From: Macrocybe gigantea
Lineage: Eukaryota > Basidiomycota > Agaricomycetes > Agaricales > Callistosporiaceae
Direction of reading: 5' to 3'
DNA length: 23,203 nucleotides
Assembly: GCA_011319805.1 (NCBI GenBank)
Contig: SJRY01000285.1
Span: 1-23,203 of the forward strand
Shown here: positions 17,321 to 23,203 of the stretch, in pieces
Layout of the letters: the number at the start of each line of letters is the position of its first letter
How positions within the stretch are numbered: the stretch's first letter is position 1
Notes under the pieces: model-generated
The model's database searches: none
What the model saw: the letters and a program-made list of their open reading frames with translations, nothing else
What the model was told of the DNA's origin: nothing
Program-made: the position numbers and the translations under genes

Positions 17321-18621
17321 GATGCGTCGGCCTCCACATTACGCTGTGGGGAGGCATTAGAACGTTTGGGACTTGATCGTGTCTGATCACGTACTAGCTG
17401 GTAGTGTTGTTTGATCCACTCGGGATCAAAGCGATTCTTCCAGAAGGCACACTTCCGGTCATCAGTGGAGTGGTCTTTGCCGCAGCTAAGACACTTTGGA
17501 GCATGCGGGCAGGGTTGACCTGCCGGGGTAGCCTCATGAGGAGGGTTGGCCTTGGGTCTTGCCTTGCAGCAAGATGCAAGTGTGCGGTGATGCTCCTTTC
17601 TGTGGGATTCCCCACAGATCGGGCATCGGAGGGATTGTTGGTTACACTTTAAAGCGGAGTATCCCCAACACCAACAACGTTCGCAGAGAGGACTCCCGGT
17701 GATGAGAGAGCGGTGCGGAAGCGACATCGCCAGTTCCGGACCATAACGGTGCAGTTGTCCAGAGCTTTGACATTCTGGCCAGTGGACGTATCTTCGATAT
17801 TGAACCAAACGGTTGCAGTATCAGAATTCTTGGACTTGTGCATGACGTGAGGGACTCCAACAAGGGTGATGAGGTCCGAGAATGAAGAATCCCGGAGAAT
17901 CTCGTATGCTTGCCGGGCCGTGATTACACTTCCATCGGCATTGAAGTATGGTACGTCGAGCAGTTTCACATAGGAAACGCTCGTAGGAATAGCGAGCTCG
18001 ACAGTAGAACCAGTCAGAGCACACCGGAGGGCGGCCTCATGCAGAATGCCAAGGTCCTTGGGTGATGCTACCTTCGTCATCAAGCACGAGAACGAGGAGG
18101 CGGAATGGTTTCTTGCAGACACCTACCTAAGGGGTACTGGGGTCTGTCCAGCATGGAGACGGAGAACATATTAACATCGCCTGCACTGCTGACCAAAGTT
18201 GCAATGCCCTCGGTGATGGCATACTGGTATCCCGCCGGAATGGAGATGGAGGAAGAGCCGACCTTCAAGATCCAAGCCTTGAGGGTGGCGAGAGATTCGG
18301 CTGCGGCCTTGGCTTCACCGTGAAGGAACCGATCCCCTTCGGGGAAGATTGCTATGCTGATAGCGTTGTCATTGTACGCTGCCTCAGTGGACAGGATTGA
18401 CGGAGAGGGGGGGCAGAGGGTACAGTAGGCCCTCTTGCGTTCGAGGGGTTGGTGTCATCAGTATCCATGAGACCGTCACCACCTTGGAAGAGAAGGCTCG
18501 CATTCCCCGTAGGGGGAGGAGGAGCAGGGGAGCGGGATGGGCCAGCAGTGGGCCGTCCTGGGTGCGGGTTGAGCGGTGCATGACTGCCGCCGCCGACGAT
18601 GTTGAGCGGATCGTCGCTCAT
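17317..18621 (-). pseudogene. LINE C ORF1, gag-like protein with internal deletion and frameshifts
   Basis: It starts at ATG 18621 (MSDDPLNIVGG), conserved with B. The proline-rich N-terminus with MDTDD is open to 18352. The middle block is read in another frame (18080-18268: KVGSSSISIPAGYQ, DVNMFSV). Then about 0.55 kb present in A and B is missing, including the linker and the PKKK motif: the sequence jumps near 18115 to HSASSFSCLMT. The frame at 17649-18122 holds the folded region. The frame at 17317-17808 holds three cysteine-rich motifs: CERCWCWGYSALKC, CPICGESHRKEHH and CLSCGKDHSTDDRKC. In the first the usual His is Tyr. This last frame is the most complete view of the ORF1 C-terminus in the window. 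The stop overlaps the ORF2 ATG. Confidence 0.82.
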
Positions 18622-18750
18622 CAAAACCCTCTAATATACCGGTTGATTTTCAGCCGATTTTCGCGATATGAGAAATACCAGGGCTCAAGAGTGTTAGGAA
18701 CTTGGGTTTGCAACTTGATACGGGATCGGCCCAGTTGATGTTGGTGTTTC
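18622..18750 (-). promoter_or_regulatory. Partial 5' leader of LINE C
   Basis: It is alignable with bases about 66-189 of copy A over its whole length but clearly diverged. The stem-loop just before the ATG is partly kept (AAATCGG / CCGGTAT, with one wobble and one mismatch). Confidence 0.5.
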
Positions 18751-18771
18751 TTTTTTTTTTTTTTTTTTTTT
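18751..18771 (-). repeat. Poly(A) tail of LINE D
   Basis: 21 T on the plus strand. The preceding transcript end reads TTGTTGAATT, one base different from the other tails. Confidence 0.9.
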
Positions 18772-19145
18772 AATTCAACAATTTATATAGCGGTGCACGG
18801 TGGCAGTCCGCTTGTAAATACACCAAGGTACCTACTATAAATACGACTAGTCCGAGGCAAACCAGACTGAAGGGAGATACATAGAGGGCTGCACTGCCCT
18901 GTTCTCTCGTGCCCGCGCTCGAGCGATGGGACTCGAGCTCACGCATACTCACTCGCTCGAGCACTGTCCCCCAACCCCAGAGGGCCGGCTGTGGTCAATT
19001 CCACGTAAAAGGTCCAAAAGGACCTATAACAATGCTGTTGCAGAGTTTGCAATTCGCATACCGCTTGGTCAGTGCTTCGGTCACTGACCCAACTGTTTTA
19101 AGATTGTCCAGATTGCCCCGGACGATCTCCGCTACAGAACGGCAG
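18772..19145 (-). other. LINE D 3' UTR
   Basis: 374 nt with hairpin 1 unchanged, hairpin 2 with a TCTG loop and a G-T pair, and hairpin 3 with arms GCTCGAG / CTCGAGC around a different loop (TCCCATCG). This variation supports selection for, or at least tolerance of, structure at these sites. Confidence 0.6.
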
Positions 19146-22100
19146 TCACCCACTGCCTGGATCCGGAGTGAAAGCACCTGCAGCCTTATTAGATGTCAGG
19201 TACTTAATGAACCAGTGATGCACAAAGGCGTCAAACTGGCGTTCGGTTGGTCTGTGCCAGTTACGGCACTGAGTCATGACGTGGACGGAGTCCTCAGCCC
19301 CTCGTCCGCAAGAGCATAAGTCGCTCTCGACAAAATTAAACTGTGCCCGATACGCATTGATCAGAGCGTGGCCGCATGCAAGACGTGAGCAGTGAGCGTA
19401 AAGCTCATTATCTGTCACTAACTTCATGAAGCCCATTCTCTTCCGAGAGGGGCGTTCATAGGAATTTGGCTTTCCTGCTTCGTGAAAACGAAAAGTGGAA
19501 GCACCAATATATTTCTTGTTCCCAGAATTCTGGAACCAAGTGCTATGCATATCATCGTCTGCCTCCCTTCGAAGGCCATCGGTGGTATAAAGGGGATGAA
19601 GCCCCAGAGGAACGTTCAGGCTTCGAGCGAACTCGTGAGCCTCGACTTGTATTGCCCACTTCCATTTGGAAGGGACGTGCCAGAGTTCAATCCGGCACTG
19701 CTCGGACTCTGAGAGCCAAGCTTTCAATGATCTACAAAGTGCAATAGAATGCGACTGCACAGAGTGGGGATTGCAATCAATGATGCGATTAATCGCATTC
19801 ATCGAATCCAGAAAGCACACGATGGAGTCAACTCCATCTTGTGTGATAGCCTTTTGGATTGCCATTCGCAATCCAATAAGCTCGGCATCATCGCTCGTTG
19901 ATTTGCCAACAGGCTGACGAATTTCGAAAACCAGCCTGCCCTCGCGATAAACACGTGAAGCTGACACAGACTGCTTAAATGGCACTTCTGCTTTCGCAGG
20001 CACGGAGCCATCACTACTCACATAAGAGCAATCATGCTGGGTCGAACACTGGGTAAGTGTTTGATCCAGCGATGCGCGATAAGCCTTGATCCGAGTCCTC
20101 GTCTCGGCCAAGTAACTTATGAATCTCAAAGCGACTGTCAAACTCATCGACAAGCTGCCTGCCCGGGTTATTTGCATCCGCAAAATAATCCGTGGTTAGA
20201 AAGAGTGGTGGTTTCAGATCCACCAAATCCTTGAGTGGGGACTTAAGCGCAGCATGCTGTCTGTCTGACAAAGAAGCGAGATTTTCACTTTAGATGGGTC
20301 GCCCCCAGCCGAGGCGGGCGTACTAATTGACCTGAGAGCATGCCTCAGATTGGAATTGGCGAGGCAGGCAGAGGACCCGACCTTCAGCCTTTGGATGAAC
20401 CCGCCGATGGTTCGATGCAGGCCATTGTCTCAGCCGCACCCTCGGGAGTAGTGCGAAACTGTCCATTGATCCAGATGCAAGCTTTACGCTGCATCTGGCG
20501 TAGTTGTTTCAACAGTGCGACATTACGCATGCCATTGAAGTTCCATAATAAACAGCCGTACGTTGCGATGGGATGCGCGCACGACAAGTAGAGAATGCGT
20601 TTCTGCTGAGGGGATAAGCCCCGAACAGAATTGCCCAACATCTGAAAGGCTCTGGCAGTAGTCAAGGCCTTCGTAGCATAGAATCGAACATGCTCCTTAA
20701 AGAGAGGCGCGTCCAAAAAGAAACCAAGGTATCGCCAGAATCCTTGGGTCGAAGAGGGGTATTGCCGTAAATGGAGCGAAGCCCAAGTCAATAGATGGAC
20801 AGGGTCCATACTATTGCGCGAAAGTGCTGTAGTTCAGTCTTGTTGTGTTCTACAACAAGGCCGAAGTCAGTGAAGAGGTTATGCACAGAGGCATAGCCCT
20901 CTGCAGTTTCGGAACATTGTCCGATGTGGATCTGGACTGAGCGATGATCTCCATCATCGACGAATGAATGATGATACTGGCATATCACCAGCTTTCTGGT
21001 AAAGTTTCAGTACCCGGTGCCAAGTAAGCGCTGACAATACTGGGAGAGTGCAGAGCCTTGACCAACTCCCACGTCGCCTCGAACTCTGGAGAGATGGCAC
21101 TATGCCAGGCATAAGAAGTTTTGCGCCCAACGAGGTATGATTCAAGAACTTTGACACCTGTGGTGCAAAGCCTCCGTGTTGAAGAATCTTCACCAACATA
21201 CGATGGTTGAGTGAAGGAAAATACTGAGTGCGATCGAAAGCGATGACACTCGTTTTAAATCCCTTAGACCACCTTGACGGATAATATGGGTAAGGAAGAC
21301 CCAGCATCCTCAGTTTGAGTTCTGACGGATGCCGCCGAACTGCTTCGGATCGAAGACAGCAAATTTCGTCGCTTCGTACTGCATACGTCGCGCTAGCATC
21401 TTCTCGCGAGCTTGCCCTATTCAAAAGCACAATCGGACGAAAGGCTTTCGGGGTATCGTATGCAGTTTGCCAGGTTTCGGAATGATCACTGACAAACTCT
21501 GCTTGAAGTAGGAGGGCCAATGCCCCAAATCCAGACATGCGTTTGCAATGTTCAATGAATGCAGCTATGTGAGGAAATTTCACCAGCTGTTTGATGTGGC
21601 TCCAAGACAGATGGTCTGGTCCTGGTGCAGACGTATTGCTACAGGGCTCTAAGGACTCTCGGAGCTCGGCAGCAGAGAACGGGACCCAGTCCCTACTGGA
21701 TGCACTTCAAGATCATTGAGGCGATCCAAATTAACTGTGCGATCAGACGCAGCATTATAAGACTTATCAAGCGCATTCCAAAGCTTCGATAGAATTAACA
21801 AGGCTGTCCCTGGAACGAGATAGCTTTGTAGTCAGGTAGGGGTCTCTGCTTTGTCCATGCAGCTAAATCCCATGGACGACGAGACTTTTCTGCAACCTCC
21901 CTGATCCGTTGATCAAAGAAGGCGCGCTTAGCATCTTTGACAGCTCGCCGCCAGATGCGATGATCTCTTTCAGACCGGTTTGTCTGAAAGTATCAAGAGT
22001 CTCAGAGCAGTGTTGGTTCCACCAACCCTTGCTCCGTTTTGAGAGCTTGCATTCCCTTAGAATGGAGATTCCAAGCTCGATCAATGGCCTTTGATAGTGT

Positions 22101-23019
22101 CGACAAGACGCTCTCGAGGTCGTTATTAGTCTCGATAGGGACAATGTCCATTCCGAGAAGATCACCGGCAATATCGATATAAACTCCTATGCTGTCCTTA
22201 CTTAACGTTCGTCGCTGGACGGATAGGTCCAGCAGAGGAACATCCAATACAAGTGACAATGGGACATGGTCCGATGTCAGCTTGAGCGCATCAATCATGC
22301 GAGGATGGCAATCCCACTATCAATGGGATGAACATCAAGTCAATAACCGAGGGCCGAAGCTCGGGGTTATGTGAAATGAAAGTCGGCCCAGGATTGCTAG
22401 GTTCCGACCATTCCAGACCGAGATCGAGAGCTGCATTACACAGCATCTCCCCTCGAGACCGCTGCGAATTATGAACTCTATCCCAGAGTTCATAATGACA
22501 ATTGAAATCCCCTCGAGATAAACTAAGTTGGGGAAGTCGGGGCGCTCAGCACAATCATGCAAAAGACGAATCGCGCTAGCATCTACATCAGAGTAGGCGT
22601 TAGCGAGAAAGAGTGGCTCGCCAGGGGTGGCGAAGCTAACAACATAAGATCGTGACTATCAACTAGGTCACGATGAAGGGATGGCCAGGCGACGAAGCCT
22701 GTTATGTACATAGGCCATAACCCGAGGAGGGTCCTTGAGAGATGAACGGCGAATACAGTCCAATCAGGATGAGTGGGACCACCGATTACTGCTCCTGTCG
22801 CCCTCAACATTGAGGGCAGACGGAGCGTGTCTTATGAGATTCCAAGCAGGTTCTTGGAAAAACAGAATATCAAATCCCTCCCGAGAGTAGAGAGGAGCAT
22901 GTCCATGTGTACATATTTTCTATTTACATTCTGAGAGAAAATACGAAGAGATGAAATCAATGAGCGTCCCCTTGAACCAGGGACCACAGCTGAGGCTGCA
23001 CACCTGAGGAGACACTCAT
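19146..23019 (-). pseudogene. LINE D ORF2, endonuclease / RT / RNase H, frameshifted
   Basis: The start is the ATG at 23019 in the ATGA overlap. The endonuclease is split over frames: SQNVN in 22832-23019, GGPTHPDW in 22583-22810, and the block with the DFN region in 22335-22562, where one Gly-Asp codon pair is disturbed. The RT is badly broken (20384-21583 in at least three frames); FVDD is present near 20955 but in a shifted context. The last 345 codons, 19146-20183, are open and hold RNase H (SSDGS, DDAELIG, FLDSMNAIN) and the zinc tail (CGHALIN, CSCG...H...C), ending PDPGSG. At the site of the nonsense codon in copy A (5763) this copy has an intact CGA. The indels are concentrated away from the 3' end, as in A. 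Confidence 0.83.
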
Positions 23020-23203
23020 GATGCGTCGGCCTCCGCATTACGCTGCGGGGAGGCATTAGGATAGATGCTACCTGATCGTTTGCGATCACTACCAGCTTAT
23101 AATGTTCCTTGATCCAATCTGGATCAAAGCGATTTTTCCAGAAGGGACACTTCCGGTCGTCAGTGGAGTGGTCTCGGCCAGCTGAGACACTTAGGAGGAT
23201 GAG
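23016..23203 (-). pseudogene. LINE D ORF1, C-terminal part, cut by the window edge
   Basis: Visible are the remains of the third cysteine-rich motif (CL...HSTDDRKCPFWKNRF in the frame used by copy C) and the following DPDWIKEHY region, then a frame change before the C-terminus. The end is the TGA at 23018-23016, overlapping the ORF2 ATG. The rest of ORF1 lies outside the window. Confidence 0.7.

Larger units (their letters stand above)
16424..18750 (-). mobile_element. LINE copy C, divergent subfamily, 5' half only
   Basis: On the minus strand it runs from a partial 5' leader (18622-18750) through ORF1 and the endonuclease part of ORF2 and stops at 16424, which corresponds to base 2918 of copy A. 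The protein differs from A, B and D at many positions throughout (for example NLLRQAPSAHSTDGELV against NLIRHAPSALNVEGEAV), while those three are close to each other. The RT, RNase H and 3' UTR are absent from the window. The first roughly 65 bases of the leader are also missing, at the point where the poly(A) of copy D abuts. Confidence 0.87.
18751..23203 (-). mobile_element. LINE copy D, inverted near-twin of copy A, 5' end outside the window
   Basis: On the minus strand it runs from within the ORF1 zinc-knuckle region (23203) through ORF2 and the 3' UTR to a 21-base tail (poly-T on the plus strand, 18751-18771). Sampled stretches match copy A almost base for base; the differences are mostly single-base indels private to one or the other. 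The tail abuts the leader of copy C. Confidence 0.9.

Noticed and set aside
15146..18750. Twin-priming inversion joining B2 and C
   Set aside because: Twin priming puts the inverted 5' piece before the 3' piece and its tail. Here the inverted piece lies after the tail, and C belongs to another subfamily.
1..23203. Telomeric repeats that would support an end-attachment model
   Set aside because: No TTAGGG-type array was seen on either strand, so a telomeric location is not shown by this window.

Overview
The window is eukaryotic and consists entirely of transposable elements. No host gene, intron-bearing gene or rRNA is visible. The elements are LINE-type (non-LTR) retrotransposons with two ORFs and a poly(A) tail, plus a Ty1/copia-type fragment. 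The LINE ORF2 has the order endonuclease, reverse transcriptase, RNase H, C-terminal zinc motif, as in fungal Tad1/I-like elements. Together these suggest a filamentous fungus, most likely a basidiomycete. That guess rests on family resemblance only and has low confidence.

Layout from left to right: LINE copy A (+, 1-6311) is nearly full length and ends in poly(A). Two 5'-truncated LINE 3' ends follow head to tail with no spacer (6312-6476 and 6477-6926). Next come a short flank, a probable LTR (6986-7412) carrying a 29-bp hairpin minisatellite, and a copia pol fragment (about 7411-8571) covering the end of protease and the integrase. LINE copy B1 (+, 8572-13944) interrupts that integrase. 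B1 is cut within RNase H by a 1.2-kb non-coding segment (13945-15145) that opens with a tRNA-like RNA polymerase III promoter. A further 5'-truncated LINE, B2 (+, 15146-16423), follows directly. Its poly(A) is fused to the broken end of LINE copy C (minus strand, 16424-18750), a divergent subfamily copy that keeps only its 5' half. LINE copy D (minus strand, 18751-23203, running off the window) has its poly(A) against the 5' end of C. A and D are nearly identical, so they form an inverted repeat with arms of about 4.45 kb.

Each LINE would make one RNA for two proteins. ORF1 is a gag-like nucleic-acid-binding protein with a basic PKKK motif and cysteine-rich zinc knuckles. ORF2 is the enzyme. 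They overlap by four bases (ATGA) in all four copies where the junction is present. The 3' UTR is about 374 nt and carries three conserved stem-loops before the tail. No copy in the window is intact. The longest open parts are the RT of B1 (11923-13131), the RNase H halves of A, B2 and D, and the endonuclease of C.

The observations I rate highest are these: every LINE tail but one is joined directly to another LINE's broken or 5' end; the LTR holds an array of covarying hairpins; and a tRNA-headed non-coding segment is attached to a LINE 3' half. All need genome-wide comparison to confirm.
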